The notes: generated by a model from the letters alone, not told the origin. A stretch of 42,688 bases of DNA from Paradesertivirga sp965650335 (GCA_965650335.1 CBFGOI010000028.1:1-42688); one strand, 5' to 3'. Positions 22,282 through 31,068 are shown, counted from the first letter of the stretch. Translations and numbers: made by a program.

Positions 22282-23427
22282 ATGCAGTTTTCGGAAATTG
22301 TAGGCCAGCGAGATGTAAAGCAACATCTTATCCAATCCGTTATTGAAAACAGAGTGAGCCATGCGCAGCTCTTTTTATCGCCCGAAGGTTCGGGAGGATT
22401 GCCCCTGGCATTAGCTTACGCTCAATTTATTTCCTGTGAAAACCGTTTGCCAAATGATAGTTGCGGAGAATGTTCATCATGCAGAAAGTATAATAAGCTT
22501 ATCCATCCGGATCTTCATTTCTCATATCCATTCTTTGCAAAGCATAAAGAAGATACGTCGCTGACCTTTATTGAGGAGTGGCGGGATGCATTTCTTTCCA
22601 ATCCATATTTAAGTCTTGACGAATGGCGCAATCAGCTGGATGCTGAAAATAAGCAAGCCAACATTAATATTGCAGAATGCCATCAGATCATCAAAAAGCT
22701 TAGTATGAAGCAATTTGAGGCTGAATATAAAGTTCTGATTATGTGGTTGCCGGAATATCTTGATAAGGCCGGCAATTCTTTGCTAAAACTCATTGAAGAA
22801 CCGCCGCATAAAACATTATTTTTATTGGTGGCGCAAAATCAGGATCAGATACTGAACACGATTTTATCGAGAACTCAACTAATAAAAATTCATCGATTAT
22901 CTGATAAAGAAATAACAGAATTCCTGGTCGATAAGAAAGGTCTTGCAGAAGAGCAGGCTATAAGAATAGCTTATTTAAGTGAAGGAAACATTCAAACCGC
23001 GTTAAATTTAAGTAAGGAGGAAGGAAACAATAATTTCGGTGTTTTTTCCGACTGGCTACGGATTTGTTTTGCAAATCGCGGAATGCAGGCCATTGATTTT
23101 GCCGAAAACGCCGCACGATTTGGCCGGGAAAATCAGAAAAACTTATTAAAATATGGCATGAAGCTTTTGCGCGAAGTAATGATGGTTTTATCAGGGGCCA
23201 GCAATCTTGTACATCTACCAGGCAATGAAAAGGAATTTGTTATTAACTTTAGCAAAACCTTAAACCTGGCTAAAGCAGAAGCAATAATAAACGAGCTTGA
23301 AAAAGCGCACTATCATATAGAAAGGAATGCAAATCCTAAAATTTTATTTTTAGATGTATCTTTGCAATTTATTAAGATTTTAAAGTTTAATACGCTCCCC
23401 AAGGGGACTCAACATATATATAACTAA
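22282..23427 (+). CDS. holB: DNA polymerase III delta-prime subunit
   Basis: A 381-residue clamp-loader subunit. An upstream TTG (22273) is in frame, but the ATG at 22282 gives the usual opening MQFSEIVGQRDVKQHLIQSV and agrees with the promoter-like element. The zinc module has Cys52, Cys61, Cys64 and Cys67 (DSCGECSSC). The P-loop position reads PEGSGGLPLA: the Walker A lysine and threonine are gone, consistent with a delta-prime that does not bind ATP. Sensor-like KLIEEPPHKTLF and LSRTQLIKIHRL follow. It is immediately followed by ricT with no spacer, then gldH, a three-gene operon. Confidence 0.92.
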   Translation: MQFSEIVGQRDVKQHLIQSVIENRVSHAQLFLSPEGSGGLPLALAYAQFISCENRLPNDSCGECSSCRKYNKLIHPDLHFSYPFFAKHKEDTSLTFIEEWRDAFLSNPYLSLDEWRNQLDAENKQANINIAECHQIIKKLSMKQFEAEYKVLIMWLPEYLDKAGNSLLKLIEEPPHKTLFLLVAQNQDQILNTILSRTQLIKIHRLSDKEITEFLVDKKGLAEEQAIRIAYLSEGNIQTALNLSKEEGNNNFGVFSDWLRICFANRGMQAIDFAENAARFGRENQKNLLKYGMKLLREVMMVLSGASNLVHLPGNEKEFVINFSKTLNLAKAEAIINELEKAHYHIERNANPKILFLDVSLQFIKILKFNTLPKGTQHIYN

Positions 23428-24738
23428 ATGGGATGTGGTTCTTGTTCAACAGGCGGCGGATGTACGCCTGCCGGCTGCAAAAGTAATGGTACTTGCCTTA
23501 CTAACGGTTGCAGCAAATTAGATGTTTACGACTGGCTGTCGAATATGGACATGCCGGCAAATTATAAAGCTTTCAACATTGTAGAAATAAAATTTAAAGG
23601 TTCGCGTAAAGATTTTTATATCAATCATGAGAACCTGTATGTTGAGAACGGCGAGCTGGTGGTTACCGAAACGGCAACCGGCGGCTATGATGTCGGTCAT
23701 ATTTCTTTAACGGGTGAACTGGTGCGTATGCAAATTAAAAAGAAGCATATGCGACTGGAAGATATCACCAAAAAGATTATTCGCCGGGCAACCCCTGCCG
23801 ATGTTGATAAGTGGAAAGCAGCTAAAGATTTAGAGTGGGAAACTATGCATAAAGCCAGAACTTTGGCAATTGCATTAGGTTTATCCATGAAACTGAGTGA
23901 TGTAGATTATCAGGGTGATAAAACAAAGGCTACATTTTACTACACGGCCGAGGGTCGCGTAGATTTTCGCGAACTGATTAAAAAGATGGCGGAAACTTTC
24001 CGTATCAGGATCGAAATGCGCCAGATCGGAATGCGACAGGAAGCGAGTAGATTGGGAGGACTAGGCTCCTGCGGTCGCGAATTATGCTGCTCTACCTGGC
24101 TTACGGATTTCAAAACTGTGTCAACCTCGGCTGCACGTTATCAAAACTTATCGCTGAATACACTAAAATTAGCGGGCCAGTGTGGTAAACTGAAATGTTG
24201 TTTAAACTATGAGCTGGACACTTACATGGATGCTCTTAAAGACATTCCGGATGAAGTAGAACGACTAGAAACATTAAAGGGAACGGCAAGGCTTCAGAAA
24301 ACCGATATTTTCAAGCGACTGATGTGGTTCAGCTATCCTAAAGAAGAAAACTGGATTCCTGTTGAAATAAACCGGGTAAAAGAAATTCAAAAATTAAACA
24401 GAGAAGGGATTAAACCTCAAGATTTAAGAGATGAGGCAGTTGACTTAAAAGCCGTTCCGGTGGTTAAAGCTCTGGATTACGAAAACGTGGTTGGACAAGA
24501 TAGTATTACCCGTTTAGACGAGAGACGAACCAGTAACAAAAAGAAAAAGAAACGTACTAACAATAACAGGCCTCAGCCGTCAAATGCTTCGGCCACTATA
24601 AAAACTCCTGAAGTAACAATTAAAGAAACAACGGTAAAACCCGAAGGCCAAAATACCCCTAAGCAGCCCAATCAGCAAAATAAAAACCGAAATCGTAACA
24701 GGAGGTCTAATAACAATAAGCCTAAGCCCAATGAATAA
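23428..24738 (+). CDS. ricT: RicT/YaaT-like PSP1 C-terminal domain protein with Cys-rich N-terminus
   Basis: A 436-residue protein. The core PSP1/RicT region (about 100-290) includes DFRELIKKMAETFRIRIEMR, then QIGMRQEASRLGGLGSCGRE, and two cysteine pairs in GSCGRELCC and GQCGKLKCC. In Bacillus, RicT together with RicA and RicF carries 4Fe-4S clusters and affects RNA processing by RNase Y. The first 30 residues hold six more cysteines (positions 3, 6, 12, 17, 23 and 28) separated by Gly/Ser, an extension probably typical of Bacteroidota. The C-terminal 80 residues are Asn/Lys/Arg-rich and disordered. It starts directly after the holB stop, the same order as in Firmicutes, and overlaps gldH by 8 nt. 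Confidence 0.88.
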   Translation: MGCGSCSTGGGCTPAGCKSNGTCLTNGCSKLDVYDWLSNMDMPANYKAFNIVEIKFKGSRKDFYINHENLYVENGELVVTETATGGYDVGHISLTGELVRMQIKKKHMRLEDITKKIIRRATPADVDKWKAAKDLEWETMHKARTLAIALGLSMKLSDVDYQGDKTKATFYYTAEGRVDFRELIKKMAETFRIRIEMRQIGMRQEASRLGGLGSCGRELCCSTWLTDFKTVSTSAARYQNLSLNTLKLAGQCGKLKCCLNYELDTYMDALKDIPDEVERLETLKGTARLQKTDIFKRLMWFSYPKEENWIPVEINRVKEIQKLNREGIKPQDLRDEAVDLKAVPVVKALDYENVVGQDSITRLDERRTSNKKKKKRTNNNRPQPSNASATIKTPEVTIKETTVKPEGQNTPKQPNQQNKNRNRNRRSNNNKPKPNE

Positions 24739-25195
24739 TTTATTCAGGATCTTACTTTTATCTTCAGTACTGTTTTTTGGATGCAATGACAATGCAGTTA
24801 TAGATGTTAACAAAGAGATTGGCAGTCGTAACTGGAGTTATATTAAAAAGATAACGATTCCAGTTAAAATTGAAGATGTAAATACACCCTATAATCTCTA
24901 CATGAATTTGCGGCATACCGCAGATTATAAATATTCTAACATCTTTGTTCTGATTCGCCAGATAAATCCAGGGGGAGCACGTACAACTGAACGAAAAGAG
25001 TTTCAATTGGCCTATCCTGATGGCGAATGGCTAGGGAGCGGTTCAGGAAACCTCTATACCTATCAACTCTTGTTCAGAGAAAAATATAAATTTCCTTTTC
25101 CGGGCACCTATATTTTTGAATTTGAACAGAATATGAGAGACAATCCCCTAAGAGAGATCAGAGATGTGGGCATGCGGGTAGAGCCTGCTGATTAG
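24731..25195 (+). CDS. gldH: Gliding motility lipoprotein GldH
   Basis: A 154-residue protein with a lipoprotein signal (MNNLFRILLLSSVLFFGC, Cys18). The body (NWSYIKKITIPVKIEDVNTP, YNLYMNLRHTADYKYSNIFV, GTYIFEFEQNMRDNPL) fits GldH, a periplasm-facing lipoprotein needed for gliding in Flavobacterium johnsoniae. The ATGAATAA overlap with the end of ricT indicates coupling. It converges on gldD with 5 bp between stops. Presence of Gld proteins does not by itself prove that the organism glides, since many non-gliding Bacteroidota keep gldD/gldH. Confidence 0.92.
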   Translation: MNNLFRILLLSSVLFFGCNDNAVIDVNKEIGSRNWSYIKKITIPVKIEDVNTPYNLYMNLRHTADYKYSNIFVLIRQINPGGARTTERKEFQLAYPDGEWLGSGSGNLYTYQLLFREKYKFPFPGTYIFEFEQNMRDNPLREIRDVGMRVEPAD

Positions 25196-25200
25196 GGTAT

Positions 25201-25782
25201 TTAGTTTTTCCAGCGAAAAGATTTAATCATTACATCAATATCCTTTCCGATAAATTCTAAAACCGGCTGAATTGAATCCTGCCGGGGCTCTTCGTTAAAA
25301 TAAAGCGCCCCGCGAAGATAATTTTTCGAGCTATCTGTAAGAAAAAATTGGATTGCAGAAGCGGTATTCCCCTTAATTGAATAGTAAGTTCCATAAACCT
25401 TATTAGCGGGATAGGAAATCTGCCCTTCGTCTATGGCCGTGGCTTTAACCGTATGCTTAAAAGCAAACGTGCGCGAATCTTCTACTAACTCATTGAAACT
25501 TTTACGAGAGGTAACAGAGTGGTAACTTAAATGAAGTTTTCCATTAAACTGCGGATATGAAATATTCAGCCAGCAGGGCTCAGCATTGTTTGAACTGTCT
25601 GGAGATACAGAAGCATAAACAGGATACTCAAAGGTATAATTACAATCAGACTGATAGATTTGGTATTCTTTTGCAGGGAAGTCAATTCTAAAATATCCTC
25701 TCGGTTTTGGGGTGTAATCGCCGCCGGAAAAACATCCCGAAAGGAGAAACGCCAAAATTGATATGTAAACAGCAAATCTCAT
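25201..25782 (-). CDS. gldD: Gliding motility lipoprotein GldD
   Basis: A 193-residue protein with a lipoprotein signal (MRFAVYISILAFLLSGC, Cys17), then the GldD hallmark YTPKPRGYFRIDFPAKEY (about 23-40), SYPQFNGKLHLSYHSV in the middle and LRGALYFNEEPRQDSIQPVL near the end. GldD is required for gliding in Flavobacterium. Its ATG directly abuts the TAG of aroE (25783-25785), so the two are co-translated. The usual partners gldE, mutY and ssb are not seen nearby. Confidence 0.93.
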   Translation of the reverse strand: MRFAVYISILAFLLSGCFSGGDYTPKPRGYFRIDFPAKEYQIYQSDCNYTFEYPVYASVSPDSSNNAEPCWLNISYPQFNGKLHLSYHSVTSRKSFNELVEDSRTFAFKHTVKATAIDEGQISYPANKVYGTYYSIKGNTASAIQFFLTDSSKNYLRGALYFNEEPRQDSIQPVLEFIGKDIDVMIKSFRWKN

Positions 25783-26562
25783 CTAGCTGTTCCAGATCTC
25801 CCAGGCTTTCTCTGCTTGAAGGTATAGCATTTCTTCCCCATTCTTCACCGTAGCGCCTTTCTCTTTTCCACGTTTCATAAATTCTGTTTCTGCGGGATTA
25901 TAGACCAGATCATACAGCAAATGCTTATCAGTTATATACTCATAGGGAATATCCGGACAGGTTTCAATATCAGGCATGGTACCCAAAGGGGTAGTATTTA
26001 TGATAAGTAAATGCTCTTTCATCATACTCTGATTGATGTCGGCATACTTTATTTGTTTTCTGACTGATCTGCGTGAAACTATCTTGTAATCGATATCCAG
26101 CTTATCTAATACAAACGCAACGGCTCTGGAAGCGCCTCCGGTGCCTAAAATCAAGGCTTTGTTGTGATATTTTTTAAGCAGAGGTTTTAAAGAGGCTTCA
26201 AATGCATAGGCATCAGTATTATATCCTTCAAGTCGCATTTTCTTCGTAGAAAATTCGCCAGTGAAAAAAGACTCTATTGGTTTCTGATTTATAATTTTGA
26301 TACAATTTACAGCATCGATGGCTTTAGCTTCGGGCGTAACCTTATCAAGATAATACATGATCCCTATTTTATGCGGAATAGTTACATTAAGGCCGCATAG
26401 TTCGGGATTTGACGCTAACAAATCCTGTAAATCACTTATATTTTCCATCGGGAATAATTCGTAAGTGCAGTCTGTTAAACCTTCACGTTCAAATTTCTCG
26501 GTGAAATACTTTTTTGAAAACGAATGTCCCAAAGGAAATCCTATCAATCCGAACTTTCTCAT
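25783..26562 (-). CDS. aroE: Shikimate dehydrogenase
   Basis: AroE reduces 3-dehydroshikimate to shikimate with NADPH. The 259 residues show the substrate site GFPLGHSFSKKYF (8-20), NVTIPHK with catalytic Lys65, GYNTDAYAF with Asp117, the NADP glycine loop LGTGGASRA (139-147) and NTTPLGTMPD. Between AVNCIKI and GYNTD there is a stretch about ten residues longer than usual. It lies 18 bp downstream of the phosphosulfolactate synthase-like gene and abuts gldD. Confidence 0.95.
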   Translation of the reverse strand: MRKFGLIGFPLGHSFSKKYFTEKFEREGLTDCTYELFPMENISDLQDLLASNPELCGLNVTIPHKIGIMYYLDKVTPEAKAIDAVNCIKIINQKPIESFFTGEFSTKKMRLEGYNTDAYAFEASLKPLLKKYHNKALILGTGGASRAVAFVLDKLDIDYKIVSRRSVRKQIKYADINQSMMKEHLLIINTTPLGTMPDIETCPDIPYEYITDKHLLYDLVYNPAETEFMKRGKEKGATVKNGEEMLYLQAEKAWEIWNS

Positions 26563-26580
26563 TACCTGTTAATGATAAGA

Positions 26581-27345
26581 TTATAGTGAACTAAGAAAAT
26601 GATTAAACGTATCGCCTCGCAAACCCAAACGTATAGTTTCTAATGGTATTACTTCTGCGGGGGCGATGTTTCCTAAATTAACATTGGCACCGATTAATTT
26701 AATAAACCATACCTGCTGGTCCTTTTGAGGTGCTTCCCATATTATTTTCTCCTGCGGAATTTGCGTTAAAATTTCGTCTACCAATCCTTCGCGCACTTCA
26801 CCGGAGTCGCGGTAAATACCAACATTCCCTCCTTCTCTTGATTCGGCGATAAGTTTCCAGGAGCCAGCCTCAAGTTCTGCATTCATTAATTTTATCCATT
26901 TATAAGGCGCAAAAATCTTTTGCGCATCTTTAGATCCAACTTCAGAGATAACCGTAACCTGCTCGCTTAACTTGCTGATGTATTCGCATTTCAAATCATG
27001 TGGAATATCAATAGATCCGTCTGATACCTCTGCATATTTCATTCCAAATTTGTCAAGTGTGCGGCGATAATCATCGAATTGATTACGAATAATAAAAGCC
27101 TCAAATAATGTACCTCCAAAATAAACCGGCACATTTGCATCATTATATACTTTTAACTTTTCGGCCAGGTTTGGTGTAACAAATGAAGTCGACCAACCTA
27201 ACTTCACAATGTCGGAATGCGGACCTCCAACTTCTAAAAAATTCTCAACTTCTCGAATGCTCAATCCTTTGTCCATTACCATAGTAATGCCATTAGCACG
27301 AGGTTTTTGGGTACGTTCAGGAATATCGTTTAAATCGTAATTCAT
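26581..27345 (-). CDS. comA: Phosphosulfolactate synthase-like protein (ComA family)
   Basis: A 254-residue TIM-barrel protein of the ComA family, which in methanogens and Bacillus adds sulfite to phosphoenolpyruvate to give phosphosulfolactate. Visible family stretches are NGITMVMDKGLSIREVENFL (about 19-38), DIVKLGWSTS, VPVYFGGTLFEAFI (about 90-103), VISEVGSKDA and IAESREGGNVGIY. Bacteroidota homologues are not well characterised; a part in sulfonate or sulfonolipid precursor supply is an inference. It heads the comA-aroE-gldD run, with a terminator of the upstream TPR gene just before it. Confidence 0.9.
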   Translation of the reverse strand: MNYDLNDIPERTQKPRANGITMVMDKGLSIREVENFLEVGGPHSDIVKLGWSTSFVTPNLAEKLKVYNDANVPVYFGGTLFEAFIIRNQFDDYRRTLDKFGMKYAEVSDGSIDIPHDLKCEYISKLSEQVTVISEVGSKDAQKIFAPYKWIKLMNAELEAGSWKLIAESREGGNVGIYRDSGEVREGLVDEILTQIPQEKIIWEAPQKDQQVWFIKLIGANVNLGNIAPAEVIPLETIRLGLRGDTFNHFLSSL

Positions 27346-27351
27346 ATTTAT

Positions 27352-27400
27352 CGCAAAAAAAATCCAATACCGGATTTGCGCCCAAAGGTATTGGATTTCT
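27352..27400 (-). terminator. Intrinsic terminator for the TPR gene
   Basis: AAATCCAATACC (27360-27371) pairs perfectly with GGTATTGGATTT (27387-27398). On the minus strand the second arm is followed by a run of T (A-run at 27353-27360 on plus), ending the transcript of the TPR gene before comA. Confidence 0.82.
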
Positions 27401-27421
27401 TTTATACTTTAAAGGATGTTA

Positions 27422-28825
27422 TTAGAGCAGGTACTTATTAATCACATCCACAATTATTTTGTTGTTCTGCAATTGAGGTAGATACTCGAACAAAATTTCG
27501 TGCTTGGCGGGGTCAATCTTCAGTGCTAATTCCAGGAAATTTAATGCTTCGTTCGTTTGACCGTCTGCAAACAGGTAAGCCACCATCCTGTAATATAGCT
27601 CCGCAGCTTCCGGATTATTTTTTATAGCATCCGAAATCGTTTCAATGGCACCGCCAAGCTTATGCTGTTCGTATAAAATAGACGAAAAATCCAGCCATGC
27701 CTCTATATCCAAGGGGTTAAATTCGATCACTTTCTCGTATGCCTTCTCTGATTCTTCAAGCTTCCCAAGTTTATACTGTGCATCGGCAATGGCAAACCAA
27801 TAATCAGGGTTTTTATCGTCGATTGCCAGCGCTTTCTTATAAAAATGAAGGGCTTCAAAATTCCGCTCTTCGAAATCAAGAGTTACCCCAATTCCAAACC
27901 ATGCATCTGCAAGTTTTGCGTCCAGTTTAACTGCCTTTTTATAATAAGAACGGGCTTCTTCCATCTGCTCAAGCTTCTCATAACATTCGCCGATGGCGCA
28001 ATAGGTATCTGCATTTGGCGGTTCATATTCAAAGGTTTGCTTGTATACTTCAATGGCTTCGACAAATTTATCCAGGTGCACAAGGCAATTTCCCTTATTG
28101 AAATATGCTGATGAAAAGTTTTCTTTGATCAGAATAGCATAATCATATGCATCAATACCCTTCTCATACAGGCCCATTTTATGATAGGCATTGCCTAAAT
28201 TGTACCAGGCCGCATAAGAATAAGGCTCTGTATCTATGTATTGATTATAGAACTGAATGCTTTCTTCCTGCTTATCCAAAACATCATAGCAGAATGCCAG
28301 TTCATATAGAGCATCCTGATTCTCCATATTTTGCTCCAGGCATTTCTTTAGATAAGAAATAGCGTTTTCATACTCTCCTATGTTTTGATGCACAAGTGCA
28401 ATCTGCAACAAAATATCATCTGTGCTTTCTGCAAGGCCCAAAGCTTTTTGATAATTATCCAAAGCTTCTTCATGACGTTCCAGAGCTTCATATATATTTC
28501 CACGGATAATATAAATATCAGCTTCAGACGGCTCAAGAGTTTCGGCCTTTCGTAATGCCTCAAAAGCTCTGTCTAACTGATTGGTTACAACAAAAAGTTG
28601 AGCCTGTTTAATAAAGAACACTGCGGCAAAGGGATGTTGATTTACGGCATATTCTACAACCTGAAGCGCTTTTATAGGATCATTCTTCTCAATGTAATAG
28701 TCAATAATATTCTCAAAAGCCTGCGCATCAAAAAAATACTGATCCTGATTACGGATCATTTCCTCATATCTTTCTACTGAAAATTTTGGATCTTCAGAGA
28801 ACTCAAATTCAAAATCGTCTTCCAT
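27422..28825 (-). CDS. TPR-repeat protein
   Basis: A 467-residue, acidic, cytoplasmic-looking protein (no signal peptide) made of about a dozen tetratricopeptide repeats from about residue 33 to the end. Clear repeats include AWYNLGNAYHKMGLYEKGIDAYDY, seen as A-W-Y-N-L-G-N-A-Y at about 215-223, ADAWFGIGVTLDFEERNFE at about 303-321 and PDYWFAIADAQYKLGKLEES at about 339-358. TPR proteins act as scaffolds; no enzymatic domain is present, so its partner is unknown. The first 30 residues are strongly acidic (MEDDFEFEFSEDP). It is monocistronic with its own terminator. Confidence 0.93.
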   Translation of the reverse strand: MEDDFEFEFSEDPKFSVERYEEMIRNQDQYFFDAQAFENIIDYYIEKNDPIKALQVVEYAVNQHPFAAVFFIKQAQLFVVTNQLDRAFEALRKAETLEPSEADIYIIRGNIYEALERHEEALDNYQKALGLAESTDDILLQIALVHQNIGEYENAISYLKKCLEQNMENQDALYELAFCYDVLDKQEESIQFYNQYIDTEPYSYAAWYNLGNAYHKMGLYEKGIDAYDYAILIKENFSSAYFNKGNCLVHLDKFVEAIEVYKQTFEYEPPNADTYCAIGECYEKLEQMEEARSYYKKAVKLDAKLADAWFGIGVTLDFEERNFEALHFYKKALAIDDKNPDYWFAIADAQYKLGKLEESEKAYEKVIEFNPLDIEAWLDFSSILYEQHKLGGAIETISDAIKNNPEAAELYYRMVAYLFADGQTNEALNFLELALKIDPAKHEILFEYLPQLQNNKIIVDVINKYLL

Positions 28826-29095
28826 TCACAAAAAATTTAAGAACACTCACTGGTACCATCTATAAATAAACCTAAAAACATACTGACAGTTTTTTAACCA
28901 CTATTAAATTACCTTTTAACAAGATTGTCGAATTAATTATTTTTCAACATATCCACGGTTAAATGATAATTTATGGAAAACTAAACAGGTAACAGTATTT
29001 TTTAAGTGAATAAATTTTCTGATCTCCAGAGCGTGTTGCGATTAATTTAAATATACAAAAAATCAGCCAATAATCATTCTAAAGAATTGCTTAAG

Positions 29096-29103
29096 TATCT
29101 TTG
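29096..29103 (+). promoter_or_regulatory. -7 element (TATCTTTG) eight bases before the ATG at 29112
   Basis: TATCTTTG fits TAnnTTTG exactly and is followed by CAAAAGTT and the ATG. No good -33 TTTG stands at the expected distance. It predicts a very short or absent 5' leader. Confidence 0.45.
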
Positions 29104-29111
29104 CAAAAGTT

Positions 29112-29453
29112 ATGACACCATCAGAAATTAACATTAAATGGAAAGAGCTGCAAGAACGCCTAGCTAGAGACTTCGATTCTGACAAGCCGGATATCAAAGT
29201 GGTATTATTTTTAATTGGTGTTCAGGAGCTTGGAAAGGGCCCAAGAAAATTTTCAAAGCGTCAGAAAGAAGAGCTGATGCATATAGCAAATTGCCGTTTA
29301 TTTAGCGAATTGGGCTTTTATGAGCTCGAAGGCCTGGATCAGGATGGCTGGCCACACTGGAGATTAGTTAAGCCAATTCCAAGTTACACGCTGTTGGAAC
29401 AAGAAATGCTATTGAAATCGCTGATAATTACCTATTTCGAAGAAAATACCTGA
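29112..29453 (+). CDS. Conserved-looking small cytoplasmic protein, unknown function
   Basis: A 113-residue soluble protein without signal or membrane segment. It reads MTPSEINIKWKELQERLARD, VVLFLIGVQELGKGPRKFSK, LMHIANCRLFSELGFYELEG and DQDGWPHWRLVKPIPSYT. The dense, evenly distributed hydrophobic pattern and a good upstream promoter element support a real gene. I believe such proteins occur widely in Bacteroidota without annotation, but I cannot name a family. The cyclophilin gene follows after 38 bp in the same direction and could be co-transcribed. Confidence 0.82.
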   Translation: MTPSEINIKWKELQERLARDFDSDKPDIKVVLFLIGVQELGKGPRKFSKRQKEELMHIANCRLFSELGFYELEGLDQDGWPHWRLVKPIPSYTLLEQEMLLKSLIITYFEENT

Positions 29454-29491
29454 TTCTTGAAATTTACGTTTAGATAGAATTAAATCAGATA

Positions 29492-30226
29492 ATGAAATAC
29501 CACAAAAAAATCCTTCTTCTAGCTTTTATCTTGTCTGCCAGTTTAACATATGCTGCCAAATCAAAGATGTACTATGTCAGGATTAAATCGGCCTATGGCG
29601 AGTCGATCGTGCGACTATATAATGAGACTCCGAAACACAGGGATAATTTTGTGAAACTTACTAAAAGCGGCTTTTATAATGGGACACTGTTTCACCGTGT
29701 AATTAAAGATTTTATGATTCAGGGAGGCGATCCTGACTCAAAAAAAGCAAAGCCGGGACAAATGCTCGGAAACGGAAGCTTAGGATATACTATTCCGGCA
29801 GAATTTAATGACCAGCTGTTTCACAAGAAAGGCGCTCTCGCTGCAGCCAGGGATGAAAATCCCCAAAAAGCAAGTAGCTCTACACAGTTTTACCTGGTTC
29901 AGGGGAGAACGTTTACCGATGCCGAATTAAACCGAATAGAACAGATGAAAATCTCGGGCAAGAAAATCCCGCAAGCTCAGCGCACTGTTTATAAAACGAT
30001 AGGGGGGACTCCTCACCTCGATCAAAACTATACTGTTTTCGGAGAAGTGGTAAAGGGAATAGAACAGGTTGATAAAATTGCCGGATTAAAAACGAATGAA
30101 GTTAGCCGCCCTTTAGAGGATGTAGCAATAAAAATCAGTCTGCTAAAAAAAAGAGAAATAAAAAAACTTGAAAAAGAGCTACTCGCTGCTTCATTCAGAA
30201 GCAAGCTTATAATGGATTCAAAATAA
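29492..30226 (+). CDS. Secreted cyclophilin-type peptidyl-prolyl isomerase
   Basis: A 244-residue protein with a signal peptide (ends LTYAA near 22). The cyclophilin domain (about 27-215) includes YNETPKHRDNFVKL, YNGTLFHRVIKDFMIQGGDP (about 63-82) with the catalytic Arg in FHRV, and SSSTQFYLVQGR (about 128-139). An insert around 140-170 (DAELNRIEQMKISGKKIPQA) is typical of Bacteroidota secreted PPIases, and the end of the domain reads YTVFGEVVKGIEQVDKI. A basic C-terminal helix follows. It assists folding of exported proteins in the periplasm. Confidence 0.93.
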   Translation: MKYHKKILLLAFILSASLTYAAKSKMYYVRIKSAYGESIVRLYNETPKHRDNFVKLTKSGFYNGTLFHRVIKDFMIQGGDPDSKKAKPGQMLGNGSLGYTIPAEFNDQLFHKKGALAAARDENPQKASSSTQFYLVQGRTFTDAELNRIEQMKISGKKIPQAQRTVYKTIGGTPHLDQNYTVFGEVVKGIEQVDKIAGLKTNEVSRPLEDVAIKISLLKKREIKKLEKELLAASFRSKLIMDSK

Positions 30227-30233
30227 GAAAACG

Positions 30234-30261
30234 TCATGAGTTCCAGTAAAAAAACTCGTGA
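30234..30261 (+). terminator. Possible terminator stem-loop after the cyclophilin gene
   Basis: TCATGAGTT (30234-30242) pairs with AACTCGTGA (30253-30261) with one G-U wobble around a ten-base loop. No T-run follows, so termination is uncertain. Confidence 0.35.
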
Positions 30262-30297
30262 TAGCTTCATAGCCGATAAAAAAACATTTATATTCAA

Positions 30298-31068
30298 ATG
30301 AAAATTGTATCGTATAATGTAAACGGAATTCGATCAGCATTTAGCAAAAACTGGCTTACCTGGTTACAAGCTGTCAATGCAGATGTTGTATGTCTGCAGG
30401 AAATAAAAGCCAATCCCGAACAGTTAGCCGAAATTCTGGTACTGATTGAGCAGATGGGGTACGAACACTACTGGTATCCGGCACAAAAAAAAGGCTACAG
30501 CGGAACGGCGATCCTAAGTAGAAAAACCCCTCTTAAAGTTGAGTATGGTTGTGGTCATTGCGATTATGATTTCGAAGGACGAATAATAAGAGCAGATTTT
30601 GAAGAACTTTCTGTTATGAGTACTTATTTTCCTTCTGGATCCAGCGGTGATATCAGGCAAGGATTTAAATACCAGTTCCTCGACGACTTTCAGGATTATA
30701 TCGACAAACTGAAGATTGAACATCCAAAAATGGTGATCTCGGGCGATTATAACATTTGTCATAAAGCGATTGATATTCACAATCCGAAATCCAATGCTAA
30801 TTCCTCGGGGTTTTTACCCGCTGAGCGTGAATGGATGGAGAATTTCGTAAACAGTGGTTTTATAGACTCTTTCAGGTATTTTAATGAAGATCCGCATCAT
30901 TATACGTGGTGGAGTTACAGAGCGGGTGCAAGAAAGAAGAACTTAGGCTGGCGTATTGACTACAATATGGTGACTAAAGAACTTGAACAAAACTTAAAAC
31001 GCTCGGCTATTTTGTGTGACGCAATTCATTCAGACCACTGTCCGGTATTGTTGGAGCTCGACCTATAA
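30298..31068 (+). CDS. xth: Exodeoxyribonuclease III (AP endonuclease, ExoA/Xth family)
   Basis: A 256-residue Mg-dependent enzyme that cuts DNA 5' to abasic sites. All exonuclease III landmarks are present: YNVNGIRSAF with Asn7, LQEIKA with Glu35, MSTYFPSGS, SGDYNICHKAIDIHNPK (Asp and Asn of the active site, about 149-165), WTWWSYRAGARKKNLGWRID-like HHYTWWSYRAG, and the C-terminal SDHCPVLLELDL with catalytic His247. The start MKIVSYNVNG leaves no room for a leader peptide, as expected for a cytoplasmic repair enzyme. Confidence 0.96.
   Translation: MKIVSYNVNGIRSAFSKNWLTWLQAVNADVVCLQEIKANPEQLAEILVLIEQMGYEHYWYPAQKKGYSGTAILSRKTPLKVEYGCGHCDYDFEGRIIRADFEELSVMSTYFPSGSSGDIRQGFKYQFLDDFQDYIDKLKIEHPKMVISGDYNICHKAIDIHNPKSNANSSGFLPAEREWMENFVNSGFIDSFRYFNEDPHHYTWWSYRAGARKKNLGWRIDYNMVTKELEQNLKRSAILCDAIHSDHCPVLLELDL

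Noticed and set aside
22306..22420. Possible inactivating loss of the HolB P-loop
   Set aside because: Absence of the Walker A lysine is normal for delta-prime subunits, so it is not evidence of a pseudogene.
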